From positions 1-64,000 of the forward strand of contig JAVKDO010000101.1 of NCBI GenBank assembly GCA_040222235.1: 64,000 nt of DNA. Reading direction: 5' to 3'. Source of the DNA: UBA6059 sp040222235. Its GTDB lineage: Bacteria; Bacteroidota; Bacteroidia; Cytophagales; Cyclobacteriaceae. A program made the translations under genes and the position numbers. Of this stretch, positions 27,783-37,290 are shown one piece after another. The stretch's first letter is position 1; each line of letters starts with the position of its first letter. The notes beneath the pieces were generated by a model. The model worked only from the letters and a program-made list of their open reading frames with translations. It was not told the DNA's origin and did not search any database.

Positions 27783-30458
27783 CTATTCCGTCCTCAAAGA
27801 CTTTACAGGATTATCCAATGCAGCTCTGATGGTTTGAAAACCAATCGATAGGGCTGTAATCACCATCACTATCACTACCGGTAGTAGGACGATCAATGCG
27901 CCCATGTCGATGTGGTAAACAAAGGTCTCCAACCAGTCATTCATTAAGTAGTAAGCAATAGGCGTTATGAGAATAAAGGCCACTCCAATCAAAATTGTAA
28001 AGTGCGTACCAATCAAACCTAAGACATTGGCGACACTGGCGCCCAGTACTTTTCGTACGCCAATCTCCTTGGTCTTCGTATCGATAAGGAAGCCCACCAT
28101 GCCAACTAGTCCCAGACAACCTATCAGTATGGCCACTACCGTGAATACATTGATCATCTGACTAAGCCGCTGCTCTTGGACATACTGATCTTCAAACCGA
28201 TCCTCCAGAAATCTGTACTCGACTGTATTGACGGGATCAAAATCAGCCCACGTAGACTCAATGTGTTCTAAGGTTTCCGGTAGGCGCTGTGTGTTGACCA
28301 GGATGCTCGCTCGCCTCAGTCGGGTGCCGGCCTTCATCATGACCATGGGTACAATGGGACTATGAAGTGACTCAAAATGAAAGTCCTCCGTCACCCCGTA
28401 GATACGGCCTTTGTACGGTCCATATCTCAGGTTTTCACCTATGATATCATTGGGATTGTCATAGCCTAATGCTTCTGCGGCGGTGCGATTGATAATGTAG
28501 TAGCCGATGCTATCTGCGAACGTGTCCATTTGCTTCTGGAAGTTGGAGCCAGCTGCCAGCTTAATGCTATAGGTATCCAAGAAATCCTCATCTACCATGA
28601 TTCCTGGAAGGCGAAAATCGAGATCTACTGCGGTATCTCCTCGGAAGAAATTAGCACCCCAGCTGTCCATCAACCTTCCTGTAGGGATGCGAGAGGAATA
28701 GGCCACCGCTTCAATATTGGGACTGGCCAATAGCTGGGTTTTAAAGGTCTCCAGATTTTCAAAACTCCTGCCTAGCGGCAGATCGATGATGGCTTCTTTG
28801 CGGTAGCCCGGATCTGATGTCCTAATAAAGTCAATCTGGCTCTCGATAACGGTGAGGGCAAAGATCAACCCCAGTACGACGGCATATTGTACTGTGACCA
28901 GTACAGATCGGAAGTTGATCTTTGATGGGCGTGACGCGAGCTTGCCCTTCAGTGACTGCACCGCGCCAATGCGTGATAAGAAAAGGGCAGGATAGAGGCC
29001 TGCGATGAGTCCTATGATAATGAGGAGGCTGAGTAAGGTAAGGACCAGAAAATAGTTGTCAATGAGGTTGAGAGTGAGAGATTTTTCTACAAAATCATTG
29101 ATCACGGGCAGGGCCAACCATACCAGTAGCATTGCAATGGGGAGCGACAGGACGGTGATCAATGTTGACTCGACAAGAAACTGCATGACGAGTGCGGACC
29201 GGCCACTACCTAGTACTTTACGCACACCGATCTCCTTAAGGCGCCTGGTAAAATGCGAGGTAGAAAGGTTCATGTAGTTAACACAAGCAATGACCAAAAG
29301 GAGAATACCAACGATCGAGAAAATATAGACCTGATCAATACTACCATTGGTTTCATACTCACCTTCGAGATTGGAATAAAGATGGATGTCAAGCAGGGGT
29401 TGAAACTGAAACTTGTAGAAGTCACTGGAAGGTCTGCCTCTGATAGGATCAACGTATTTTTCCCAGAATCCGACTGAGGATTGAGTCAGACTTGGTATAT
29501 CAGCATTGGGGGAGGTGCGGATATAGGTGAGCCAGTTGTAGTTGCCGCCTACATTGTTCATCGCCTCCTCACCAAAAGCTTGAGCGACCAGCCTCAGAGG
29601 GGCCAGGTACTCAAAGTGAAAATGCTGCTGATCCGGCATGTCCGCCATCACACCTGTGACCTTGAAGTTAAAATCCTGACCTCTTGCTGTCAGCTTTATT
29701 GTCTTGTCTAGTAGGTCTTGCTCTGCCCAATCATTACCAAAAATCCGAATGGCTGACTCCTCTGTTAACACTAAGGAGAAGATATCATCGAAGGCCGTTT
29801 CAGGAGAGCCCAGTAGAAATGGGAAACTGAATATATCGAACACATCATCATCAGCGAATATGACTGGCTCGCCGGGAAATCGCTGATCTCCGTATTCTAG
29901 ATCAGGAAAAGCCCAAGGGAAGAATCGTACGGCATGGGTGATGGAAGGATAGTCTTCTTTGAGCCGCTCTGCATGGCCTGCTGACGCAAAGGCCCAATGC
30001 CGACTCAAGTCACCGTCAGTTGTAAAATTTTGGACAGTAACTCGATAAATATCCTCAGCATTTTCATGATGTCGATCGTAGCTGAGCTCATCTTGAACGA
30101 AAAGGAAGATCAGGATACATGCCGCCATACCTGTGGATAGTCCAATCAGGTTGATCGCCGTATTCATCTTGTACTTTTTAAATTGCCTGGAGGCAATTCT
30201 GAGATAGTTGACTAGCATAATATTAGAGTTTTTGAGTTTTTCAAACTTGAGTAGGGGACGCAGTAAGGAAGGATGGAGCAATAGGATTACCTCTTTCCAT
30301 AACCACCAAAAAATGACCTTTTCCTTGATTTTATATAAGTCAATCTGCTCACCGAGATCACCTGCGATATCCTCATAATACTCCGGCTTGATCAGCCGAC
30401 GAAGGAGCCGCATTGCATAAGTAGTATCGATATGGGTTGGCTTATTTACCAAAGTCAA
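27783..30458 (-). CDS. MacB/FtsX-type ABC permease, PadR-linked (module 2)
   Basis: An 891-residue permease with the same plan as module 1. It has a cytoplasmic prefix (~1-85, 'LRRLIKPEYYEDIAGDLGEQIDLYKIKEK'), a first helix near 105-125, a MacB-type periplasmic domain, an FtsX helix group with 'RLKEIGVRKVLGSGRSALVMQFL', a second periplasmic domain, and a final group with 'KTKEIGVRKVLGASVANVLGL'. It has no ATPase partner nearby. Sequence and length differ enough from module 1 to suggest an old duplication. It overlaps the PadR gene by 17 bases and ends at the shared terminator. Confidence 0.9.
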   Translation of the reverse strand: MTLVNKPTHIDTTYAMRLLRRLIKPEYYEDIAGDLGEQIDLYKIKEKVIFWWLWKEVILLLHPSLLRPLLKFEKLKNSNIMLVNYLRIASRQFKKYKMNTAINLIGLSTGMAACILIFLFVQDELSYDRHHENAEDIYRVTVQNFTTDGDLSRHWAFASAGHAERLKEDYPSITHAVRFFPWAFPDLEYGDQRFPGEPVIFADDDVFDIFSFPFLLGSPETAFDDIFSLVLTEESAIRIFGNDWAEQDLLDKTIKLTARGQDFNFKVTGVMADMPDQQHFHFEYLAPLRLVAQAFGEEAMNNVGGNYNWLTYIRTSPNADIPSLTQSSVGFWEKYVDPIRGRPSSDFYKFQFQPLLDIHLYSNLEGEYETNGSIDQVYIFSIVGILLLVIACVNYMNLSTSHFTRRLKEIGVRKVLGSGRSALVMQFLVESTLITVLSLPIAMLLVWLALPVINDFVEKSLTLNLIDNYFLVLTLLSLLIIIGLIAGLYPALFLSRIGAVQSLKGKLASRPSKINFRSVLVTVQYAVVLGLIFALTVIESQIDFIRTSDPGYRKEAIIDLPLGRSFENLETFKTQLLASPNIEAVAYSSRIPTGRLMDSWGANFFRGDTAVDLDFRLPGIMVDEDFLDTYSIKLAAGSNFQKQMDTFADSIGYYIINRTAAEALGYDNPNDIIGENLRYGPYKGRIYGVTEDFHFESLHSPIVPMVMMKAGTRLRRASILVNTQRLPETLEHIESTWADFDPVNTVEYRFLEDRFEDQYVQEQRLSQMINVFTVVAILIGCLGLVGMVGFLIDTKTKEIGVRKVLGASVANVLGLIGTHFTILIGVAFILITPIAYYLMNDWLETFVYHIDMGALIVLLPVVIVMVITALSIGFQTIRAALDNPVKSLRTE

Positions 30459-30777
30459 ATGCTATTTTCGGGATGGCGCTCCAGAGCTTTTGACGACTCT
30501 CTTGTGCATGATCCAGCGCTTTCTTTCCGAACGGTGTGACCAGAAAATACTTTTTGCGCTTTCCACCTCTGACGTTGGTGGCTTCTCCCCATTTATTGTC
30601 GAGGTAGCCTTTGTTTTCCATACGTCGCAGTGCAGTTTGCAAGGCGCCTGTACTCACCTTTCGCCCGAGCTTCTGCTCGATTTCTTCTTTGATACTCACG
30701 CCATAGGCACGATCGTATAGCACTGCTACGGTGAGTAATACAATCTCTTCAAATTCACCTAATTGATAATCACCCAT
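30442..30777 (-). CDS. PadR-family regulator (module 2)
   Basis: A 111-residue winged-helix protein: 'LGEFEEIVLLTVAVLYDRAYGVSIKEEIEQKLGRKVSTGALQTALRRMENKGYLDNKWGEATNVRGGKRKKYFLVTPFG'. It is first in the operon with permease 2 and probably represses it. Only moderately similar to the module-1 PadR. Confidence 0.92.
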   Translation of the reverse strand: MGDYQLGEFEEIVLLTVAVLYDRAYGVSIKEEIEQKLGRKVSTGALQTALRRMENKGYLDNKWGEATNVRGGKRKKYFLVTPFGKKALDHAQESRQKLWSAIPKIAFDFGK

Positions 30778-30919
30778 TGGAATTTATTTAATTCCTAAAT
30801 GTAGTTATTATAAACAATAAAAAAAGGCGCTTGCCTGAGTATAGAGACTGAAGAAATTTGCGAAGGTTACAGTGGGAAGGAAAATAAATCTGAAAAAGAG
30901 AGATTTAAGATGGCATAGA

Positions 30920-31252
30920 TCAGGTTATCTCTAGGCAGTAGCCCTTGCTTGAACCAATAAAATCTCTCACGCTTGATAGGTGATTCTCAAGTAACGAAGC
31001 GATCATAGCCGTATTTGTGTTTCCCGATCGAATCCATATGACTTTAGGAGGAAACCCATGGACTAGCGCCAATTCAAGAAAGTCAGAGTCTTGTGAGACA
31101 ATGGTATAGTTGTTCGCTTTGGCGAAACGCCAAACCGTCATATCATCTTTTTTTGAAAGGTTATGAAACCTTAAATGTGTTGAGTCTGGGTAGGATATAG
31201 CCAACCTAGCTACAAGTTTATGGGATAGGTTCTGATCAAAGATCAGTTTCAT
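30920..31252 (-). CDS. DUF5615 family PIN-like toxin
   Basis: A 110-residue PIN-like protein: 'MKLIFDQNLSHKLVARL' (first acidic residue Asp6), 'KKDDMTVWRFAKANNYTIVSQDSDFLELAL' with the central 'SQDSDF', and 'PPKVIWIRSGNTN'. The family is a presumed toxin RNase paired with DUF433 proteins. Its ATG overlaps the DUF433 stop by four bases (ATGA), so the two are coupled. Confidence 0.88.
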   Translation of the reverse strand: MKLIFDQNLSHKLVARLAISYPDSTHLRFHNLSKKDDMTVWRFAKANNYTIVSQDSDFLELALVHGFPPKVIWIRSGNTNTAMIASLLENHLSSVRDFIGSSKGYCLEIT

Positions 31253-31473
31253 TTGGAGATGGCGACCACTCGATTCTCGCGATCAGCCGCGAAAGATAGG
31301 GCTGCTAATATGTCATTTTTGGTCAGATCAGGGAAGTCATTAATTATTTCGTCTTGAGTCATTCCCGAGGCTAACCAGCTAAGTACGTCGTATACTGTAA
31401 TCCTCAAACCTCTAATGCACGGCTTACCACCTCGTTTGCCAGGTTCAATAGTAATGATGTCTTGATAATTCAT
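31249..31473 (-). CDS. DUF433 family antitoxin-like protein
   Basis: A 74-residue protein with the full DUF433 pattern: 'IITIEPGKRGGKPCIRGLRITVYDVLSWLASGMTQDEIINDFPDLTKNDILAALSFAADRE'. It is a small helix-turn-helix protein and the presumed antitoxin and repressor of the DUF5615 gene that overlaps its end. Confidence 0.9.
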   Translation of the reverse strand: MNYQDIITIEPGKRGGKPCIRGLRITVYDVLSWLASGMTQDEIINDFPDLTKNDILAALSFAADRENRVVAISK

Positions 31474-31574
31474 AGCTCTGTTATATAAATATATCTAAAA
31501 TTGTTTTAGGGACGATTCACTTTTGGTTAAATCCAGTGTGAAAAGGCTTCCCCAATTGCCTCTGGATACTAATT

Positions 31575-32534
31575 CTACAGCTGACCAAAAACAAAATTCC
31601 GCATTTGCACCAGACAATCGGGACAGAGTAGGGGGGCACTGTGACCTCCACCTTCGACTACTACAAGCTGATTGGTCAGACCAATGGCATCTGCCTGTTG
31701 GTGAAGGAGGTTAGAACCTTGGGTAGTGACGCCTGATTCGTCTGCTTCTCCGGTGTTGAAGGGGACGACATCATCGTTGGTGCCGTGGATGCTGAAGAGG
31801 ATAGGCTCGTCTGCATCGATAAATTCAAAATCAAGCATTGCTCCGGAGAAGTTGAATACACCCTTGACCGCTGATGAAGTGCCAGGATTGCCACTGTTAC
31901 CAGGGATGCCACCCCTCGACTCCACATACTCCAGCAGACCGGGACTGATGGACGCTATATCTTGTATGTCATTGAGGTAGGCTGACTGTAGCGCAGTAAA
32001 CGCGCCAGCGGAGAAGCCACCGACGTAGATATTAGCCGTATCAATACCATAGGCAGCATAGTTCTGCTTTAGGAACCTGACCGCTGCTTTCATATCGCTG
32101 GCAGCATCATATACCGCACGCACCACGGACTCTGGTGTGCGCTCAATATCAATCACACGATAGTCAATCGCCACAAGGGTATAGCCCGACTGAGCGAAGA
32201 ATGGTGCGAAGATCAACGCTTCTTGCTTATCTCCCCCTACAAAACCACCTCCGAATGCATATACCAACACCGGTCTGGAGGAGGCCGTGTCACCGACTGG
32301 CTCGTAGAAATCAAACCTCAGGTCTTGCACTTCACCACCTTGGGTCGTGTTCTGCCCGTAGCTGATGTTTCTGGTAAGGTCATAGCCATCAAAGACCTGC
32401 GCATCATAGCGGACAGGATCATTGGTGCCAGGCTCTACAGGTTTTAAGATCCCAGGCTCTTCGTCATCATCTGATGCACATCCTCCCCAGCATAGGCCGA
32501 CCACCATTATCCATAACAGTTGCTTTCTCATCAT
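31575..32534 (-). CDS. lipoprotein alpha/beta hydrolase (carboxylesterase-like)
   Basis: A 319-residue lipoprotein: signal peptide with lipobox 'WGGC' (Cys19) and an acidic linker 'ASDDDEEPG'. The alpha/beta-hydrolase domain has the oxyanion 'AFGGGFVGGD', Ser175 in 'GGFSAGAFTAL', Asp254/255 in 'HGTNDDVVPF' and His298 in 'GGGHSAPLL'. The HGGG-like and GFSAG motifs suit esterases of the BD-FAE/carboxylesterase type. An unusual late pair 'CPDC' could form a disulfide. Surface or periplasmic esterase; substrate unknown. An intergenic CCTAYCGGAA copy lies 41 bases before its start. Confidence 0.88.
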   Translation of the reverse strand: MMRKQLLWIMVVGLCWGGCASDDDEEPGILKPVEPGTNDPVRYDAQVFDGYDLTRNISYGQNTTQGGEVQDLRFDFYEPVGDTASSRPVLVYAFGGGFVGGDKQEALIFAPFFAQSGYTLVAIDYRVIDIERTPESVVRAVYDAASDMKAAVRFLKQNYAAYGIDTANIYVGGFSAGAFTALQSAYLNDIQDIASISPGLLEYVESRGGIPGNSGNPGTSSAVKGVFNFSGAMLDFEFIDADEPILFSIHGTNDDVVPFNTGEADESGVTTQGSNLLHQQADAIGLTNQLVVVEGGGHSAPLLCPDCLVQMRNFVFGQL

Positions 32535-32574
32535 TGCTTCACGTTTGAGGTAATACAGGCAGTTAACGTATTAC

Positions 32575-32584
32575 CCTACCGGAA
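32575..32584 (+). repeat. CCTACCGGAA copy upstream of the lipoprotein esterase
   Basis: Intergenic, 41 bases before the ATG. It reads TTCCGGTAGG in the gene's direction. Confidence 0.75.
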
Positions 32585-32698
32585 ATGATTGGAATCGTGT
32601 AGAAAAAATCATGGGTCAAGCCAGCATTGCCTTAATGTAGCCTGCCAAGATACCTGACACACGTGCTGCACACACAGGAGAGCTTAGTCCAACCTTCT

Positions 32699-33469
32699 CT
32701 AAAAGGTATATCCTAGCGATAGTCCAATTCGCGCATTCACAAACGAAAAAGTACTGGAAGCTTTCGCGTCACCGTCACCTTCAATGTCTACTTCGTAATC
32801 AAAGCCAAGCCGGTCAATCACCTCATTCAATGCTCCAGATAGGTCATCCAGAAACTGATCGCTTGGGGGTCGATCAAATTCATAGGCCTTTTTATAACCG
32901 GATACACGAGGGCCAATGAATAAAAAATCTATACTGAACCTTTCTTTAATAATCATTTGGTAGCCCAATTGGATGCCTACACCAAATTCGGTCAAACTAA
33001 CGTCAGAAAAGTAATTCTCAATAGGGCTGCTCACAGGAGTATATTCAAAACTGGCTGTCGTATTGAAATCTTGATATCTGAAATATACCCCAGTATAGAA
33101 GCCTTCTAATTTACCAGGATCGCATGCCCTTAAGTAGTATCTCACCTCTGGTGTGATAGCCACTCCTGTAATCTGATCAAAACTTGAGTTAAACGTCGAA
33201 CTTTCGATAGCAAGTAGGCTAGGTATGGTTCCACTATGCTTGTATGCTACCCCGATCCCTGCAGATACTCTTGGAACTATACCCTTTTCGTAGATCAAAG
33301 AGATATTACTGAATGCTAGCGCAAATGAGTTGAGCTTAATAATATTCGGATATCTGAACTGCTTAACACTTGGCTTAAGTTGAACACTATCAGAGGTCTG
33401 TGAGTAAGCACTTCCAATTATGAAACATGAAAACACAGATAGGACAAGTGCGGTTTTTATAAATTTCAT
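32699..33469 (-). CDS. outer-membrane beta-barrel-like protein
   Basis: A 256-residue exported protein (signal peptide ~1-23, 'IGSAYSQ'). The body alternates strands with aromatic ends ('NIISLIYEKGIVP'-like segment 'SNISLIYEKGIVPRVSAGIGVAY', 'GFYTGVYFRYQDF', 'EFGVGIQLGYQMI', 'FVNARIGLSLGYTF'). It ends in an aromatic residue as barrel proteins do. It resembles the DUF3575-like small barrels of Bacteroidota. No transport or enzyme motif is visible. Confidence 0.7.
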   Translation of the reverse strand: MKFIKTALVLSVFSCFIIGSAYSQTSDSVQLKPSVKQFRYPNIIKLNSFALAFSNISLIYEKGIVPRVSAGIGVAYKHSGTIPSLLAIESSTFNSSFDQITGVAITPEVRYYLRACDPGKLEGFYTGVYFRYQDFNTTASFEYTPVSSPIENYFSDVSLTEFGVGIQLGYQMIIKERFSIDFLFIGPRVSGYKKAYEFDRPPSDQFLDDLSGALNEVIDRLGFDYEVDIEGDGDAKASSTFSFVNARIGLSLGYTF

Positions 33470-33662
33470 ACTGCTTCAACTAGGGGATTTATTTTCAATT
33501 TTGGAGCTCGCAAGTAAGTCAATTTTCTTTTCTGATGATCAATACTGGACCTATAATGAATAGGTGTATTCCGATAAGTTAGGACCTTGGTATAATATGA
33601 CTGTTCGTAGGGTCAAATTTGTTTTCAGCTCGCAGATCCATAAAGTGCGCTCGGCCCATGCC

Positions 33663-34976
33663 TTAGGCCAGCTGACTGATACGTACTTTTTTGGTTTTGA
33701 GACGAGTGTTGTTGAGCTGCGCGATGAGTTTCGTCGATTTGCTTTGAGGGACAGCCACATAGGTGCAGTCTTGCTTTAGCTCGATGATGCCGAGCTCATC
33801 TTTGGTCAACCCACCCTGCTTGAAAAACAATCCTGCCACATCACCTTTGGAGATCTTATCCTTGCGGCCGCCAGAGATGTAGAGGGTCACCCAGCTACTA
33901 GAGAGGTCCTGCTTCTTGGTAGTCAGGGCAATTTCTTCTGCTCCCTTGATGAATGGAGGTAGCGTTGTTTGCTCCCACTGCAGCACATAGGCAGTGCCGT
34001 CGCTATGCATCCTTGCACTCCGACCATTTCTATGGACGAACTCCGCTTCGGAGTGCGGAAGCTCGTAGTGCACGATGAAGTCCATTTCGGGTACGTCTAT
34101 ACCTCTAGCGGCAAGATCTGTGGCCACCAGCAGACTGTAGGTGCCATTGCGAAACTTAATCAGTGAACGCTCCCGGTCGATCTGCTCCAGTCCGCCATGG
34201 AAACACCCATGAGCAACCTGCGCTTTGTCTAGGGCCTCACTGACGGTTTGTATGCTTTCCTTGAAGTTGCAAAAGACCATACCATTGCGCTTACCCACAT
34301 GTCGAAGCAGCTGGATCAAGGTCGGCAGTTTATCCTTTGTTGGGGAGATGACGGTCTGGAGCTGCAGGAGTGAGTCCGACCGGTCGAGGAAGTTGAGCTG
34401 TGTCGCATTGCGAATGCCCACAAAAGGTGGAATGGCAACTTTCTGTGTGGCAGAGGTCAGTACCTTCCGTTTGAGCGAAGGGAGTGCCGCGATGATCTCC
34501 TTCATGTCCTCTGCAAACCCGATCTCTAGTGACTTATCAAACTCGTCCAGGACCAATGTCTTGATGTGATGGGTGTCGACGTTTTCGCGCCTGATATGGT
34601 CTGCCACTCTGCCGGGAGTACCGATCAGCAGGGCAGGGGGATGTTTGAGCTCAACCCTGTCCTTGTATCCCGCGCGACCGCCATAGACCGCATTGGCCTT
34701 GTGACCACTGCCCATCTCGCGGATGACCTGCTCGATCTGGATGGCCAGCTCCCTAGATGGTACCAAGATCAACACTTGTACTGCGGATAGCTCAGGATCG
34801 AGCGCGGCGATGATAGGTAGTAAAAACGCGAGCGTCTTGCCAGTGCCGGTCGGAGAGAGCAATACTACTTCTGCGTCGGACGTGATCACCGCTTGCGCGC
34901 TTTCCTGCATGGGATTGAGCGCTGCAATGCCTAGTTTATCAAGAATGGCCTGGGCATCCTTATTTTTTGCTACCAT
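33663..34976 (-). CDS. DEAD-box RNA helicase, DbpA-like
   Basis: A 437-residue helicase. The motifs are Walker A 'SPTGTGKT' (41-48), 'PSRELA', 'GTPGRV', motif II 'DEFD' (144-147, where classical DEAD has an Ala), 'TSAT' (174-177), 'TDLAARGID' and 'HRNGRSAR'. The C-terminal ~75 residues ('SSWVTLYISGGRKDKISKGDVAGLFFKQGGLTKDELGIIELKQDCTYVAVP') form a DbpA-type RNA-binding domain, which in E. coli DbpA recognises 23S rRNA hairpin 92. The likely role is large-subunit assembly. A CCTAYCGGAA copy lies 37 bases before its start. Confidence 0.92.
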   Translation of the reverse strand: MVAKNKDAQAILDKLGIAALNPMQESAQAVITSDAEVVLLSPTGTGKTLAFLLPIIAALDPELSAVQVLILVPSRELAIQIEQVIREMGSGHKANAVYGGRAGYKDRVELKHPPALLIGTPGRVADHIRRENVDTHHIKTLVLDEFDKSLEIGFAEDMKEIIAALPSLKRKVLTSATQKVAIPPFVGIRNATQLNFLDRSDSLLQLQTVISPTKDKLPTLIQLLRHVGKRNGMVFCNFKESIQTVSEALDKAQVAHGCFHGGLEQIDRERSLIKFRNGTYSLLVATDLAARGIDVPEMDFIVHYELPHSEAEFVHRNGRSARMHSDGTAYVLQWEQTTLPPFIKGAEEIALTTKKQDLSSSWVTLYISGGRKDKISKGDVAGLFFKQGGLTKDELGIIELKQDCTYVAVPQSKSTKLIAQLNNTRLKTKKVRISQLA

Positions 34977-35012
34977 GCCGCAAAGGTAGATCGCTGCGTG
35001 GAGAGTTACTCA

Positions 35013-35022
35013 CCTACCGGAA
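35013..35022 (+). repeat. CCTACCGGAA copy upstream of the helicase
   Basis: Intergenic, 37 bases before the ATG. It reads TTCCGGTAGG in the gene's direction. Confidence 0.75.
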
Positions 35023-35127
35023 TGAGATCACAGAATTTTCAATCCATTATCAGCAATGGGTGGTAATTCAGACCATTTGTTGGTGTCATCATTAGTATGA
35101 ACCTGATAGGCTTGAGTTGTTTCTTAA

Positions 35128-36168
35128 TCAGAACCATAAACGATTGTCTCTAATTCTTGATTCCAAATAAAAGTGCATTATCCTCTTAATCAGATTTCGC
35201 AAAGATAGTCCATTCTTGGAAAGGATTGGAAACCTCGCGGCGAAAGACTCATCATCAATATATTGCTTGATATCCAATTTATGGTTCCTGTCTTCGTCAG
35301 TTTTAGTGTCAGCGTTGATTGGTGGTTTGAAAGCCTTGAGATATTTGTACCGCCATACACCCTGCCTAAAGGACTGAAATTGGTATCTACCTGACTTGCT
35401 ATTTTCAACTTGATAATCAGTTCTTCTACCAAAGAAATTGGAAACTCTGCTGATCAGAATTCCGGGATAATATGAACGATGCATCAGCTTTATAGATGGA
35501 AGGACTTGATTGGAAATATCCATTAATGAGTAATTCAGGTAACCTAACTTTTCTAAGTCTTCGAGATAGTCATACTCAAGAATAAATTCCTTTATGACCC
35601 ACGATTTAGCCCATTTATTCAGCGTTTTTTGCTCTCGTTCGTGTTGAGTTTTACGCAAGAAGTAGTCTGCCACTACTAACCTACCTCCGGGTTTGAGAAT
35701 ACGAAAGCATTCTTCCAAAAAACTATTTTTAGGCATAGCGTACATGGCGCTTTCAATAGCCAGAATAGCGTCGAATGTATTATCGGGAAAGTTGGTTTTA
35801 CAATAATCCTGACACGAGAACCCCGTGAGATTCTTTTCATCAAATTCTGCCTTTGTGGAGACGGCCTGATCGACTTGAGTAGGTGTAAGAGAAATTCCAT
35901 GAACTTTGCACCCAATCGTGTTTGCCAAAAAGAAGCAGGTTCCTCCCACGCCACATCCGGCATCTAGCACGTAATCCGAAGAATTGATTTGTGCATGACG
36001 AGCAATTTGATAGTTGGCGTTCCAAAGGGCTTGTCGATGCGTCAAGGTCGTTTCATCCCAATATCCATAGTGCAAAGCTAGGGAGTCCCTTAGCTGCCAG
36101 ACTATTTCATAGTCTCTATTGCATTCATCATAGTAAGTCTGGATGCTTTTTTTGTATTCACTCGACAT
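35128..36168 (-). CDS. class I SAM-dependent methyltransferase with C-terminal extension
   Basis: A 346-residue protein. Residues ~1-250 match the sterol/gamma-tocopherol/cyclopropane-type methyltransferases: 'YYDECNRDYEIVW', 'ALHYGYWDE', motif I 'VLDAGCGVGGT', 'GISLTPTQVDQA', 'FDAILAIESAMYA', 'ILKPGGRLVVADYF'. The last ~75 residues are polar and do not fit that family. The alternation of basic and acidic groups ('DTKTDEDRNHKLDIKQY', 'RNLIKRIMHFYLESRIRDNRLWF') suggests a linker and a helix. Substrate unknown; small lipid or quinone-like acceptors are typical. Confidence 0.85.
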   Translation of the reverse strand: MSSEYKKSIQTYYDECNRDYEIVWQLRDSLALHYGYWDETTLTHRQALWNANYQIARHAQINSSDYVLDAGCGVGGTCFFLANTIGCKVHGISLTPTQVDQAVSTKAEFDEKNLTGFSCQDYCKTNFPDNTFDAILAIESAMYAMPKNSFLEECFRILKPGGRLVVADYFLRKTQHEREQKTLNKWAKSWVIKEFILEYDYLEDLEKLGYLNYSLMDISNQVLPSIKLMHRSYYPGILISRVSNFFGRRTDYQVENSKSGRYQFQSFRQGVWRYKYLKAFKPPINADTKTDEDRNHKLDIKQYIDDESFAARFPILSKNGLSLRNLIKRIMHFYLESRIRDNRLWF

Positions 36169-36258
36169 AGTAATATTTAAGCCTGATATATTCAGAAACG
36201 ATTAACTAGGTTATGGAGGACTCTACATTAGTCATATACTGCAAAGCTCATTATTTTT

Positions 36259-37290
36259 TTACTTCGGTCTGATCGGCACACTCAAAGTCATAGGAATGCC
36301 CGGGCTTCTCGACCACTTAGGACCCTCCGCAACTAGACGAATGGCCTCCATATCAGCTGTTTCATTAAGTGATTGGATCACCTGGATGTCCGCGGGAGTA
36401 CCACGCTGATCAATGGTGAAACGAAGGGTCACTACACCTGCTTGCATCTCGGAAGTATAACGTAAGCTATCGGTAAGGTAGTCTTGGTATGCTTTGAGCC
36501 CACCTATGGGTTGGGGTGTGGTGGCATTAAAGCTCTGGCGAGACATGGACTTGGCAGCTGGGGCTGTGCGGCTTAGCTGCTGATCGGCAACCGCTCCACT
36601 ATTGACCTCAAAGTCCTGGGCTACCTGCTCTTCGAAGATGATGTCATCTACGACCGTTTCTACAATCGTTTCCTCCAAGATTTCTTCTGAGAATTGCTCT
36701 TCATCTTCATCTGCCATGTTTTCTTCCAAGGTCACCGCTACTTCATTACGAAGGGTGGGTAGTTCATCTTCTTGTTTTTGCGAGGGGGGATCAAGCGACT
36801 GCACATCCGCAAGGGCTGGAGCTGCAGTGATGGCTATTGGCTCATCCAGTTCAATCTCCTCGGCTTCATTTACTTCTGCGATAGTCTCAGAGGAGGTTTC
36901 CGGTAGGGTAGGAGCAGCCACGGGCTCGGTGGAGGGAGCAGTTTTCGCTTGCGGCGTTTCGACTGGAGCAGTGGTCTCTTCATAAGCGAGTTGCGCTGGG
37001 GTCTGTGGCTGACTATAGTACCAGATACCAAGTCCGCTCATCAACGCTATGGTTACCGCCGCGGCGATCTTCATCCAGCTAAAGCTTTGCTCTGTCTCAG
37101 TTGCCTGCAGCTTTTGTAGTTCACGGGCGACCTCCGCCTGACTCACTCCTTCCAGTCCTTCGATCGCTTGATAGGCAAACGGATCATTCTCGAGCTTCTT
37201 CTCAAAGGCATGCTGTTCCGCTGCGTCCATCTCCCCATTGAGGTAGCGCTGCATTGCCTCTTCGCCTATATGTCCGTTGTGCTCACTCAT
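36259..37290 (-). CDS. anti-sigma factor with TonB-like C-terminal domain
   Basis: A 343-residue protein. The N-terminal ~60 residues ('MQRYLNGEMDAAEQHAFEKKLENDPFAYQAIEGLEG') are a zinc-finger-like anti-sigma domain without the Cys/His cluster. One membrane helix follows at ~71-88. A long Pro/Glu/Ala-rich periplasmic stalk (~95-250) comes next, and then a TonB C-terminal domain from ~265 ('LKAYQDYLTDSLRYTSEMQAGVVTLRFTIDQRGTPADIQVIQSLNETADMEAIRLV'). It is the partner of the sigma gene it overlaps by 8 bases. The domain mix suggests that outer-membrane energy or signal coupling is read through to the sigma factor. Confidence 0.85.
   Translation of the reverse strand: MSEHNGHIGEEAMQRYLNGEMDAAEQHAFEKKLENDPFAYQAIEGLEGVSQAEVARELQKLQATETEQSFSWMKIAAAVTIALMSGLGIWYYSQPQTPAQLAYEETTAPVETPQAKTAPSTEPVAAPTLPETSSETIAEVNEAEEIELDEPIAITAAPALADVQSLDPPSQKQEDELPTLRNEVAVTLEENMADEDEEQFSEEILEETIVETVVDDIIFEEQVAQDFEVNSGAVADQQLSRTAPAAKSMSRQSFNATTPQPIGGLKAYQDYLTDSLRYTSEMQAGVVTLRFTIDQRGTPADIQVIQSLNETADMEAIRLVAEGPKWSRSPGIPMTLSVPIRPK
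36898..36907 (-). repeat. CCTACCGGAA copy inside the anti-sigma gene
   Basis: Coding copy, read as LPE in the gene's frame. Listed as an example of the coding copies. Confidence 0.7.

Noticed and set aside
27872..27881. CTACCGGTAG palindrome inside permease 2
   Set aside because: It resembles the recurrent word but lacks the first C and the AA end; it may be chance.
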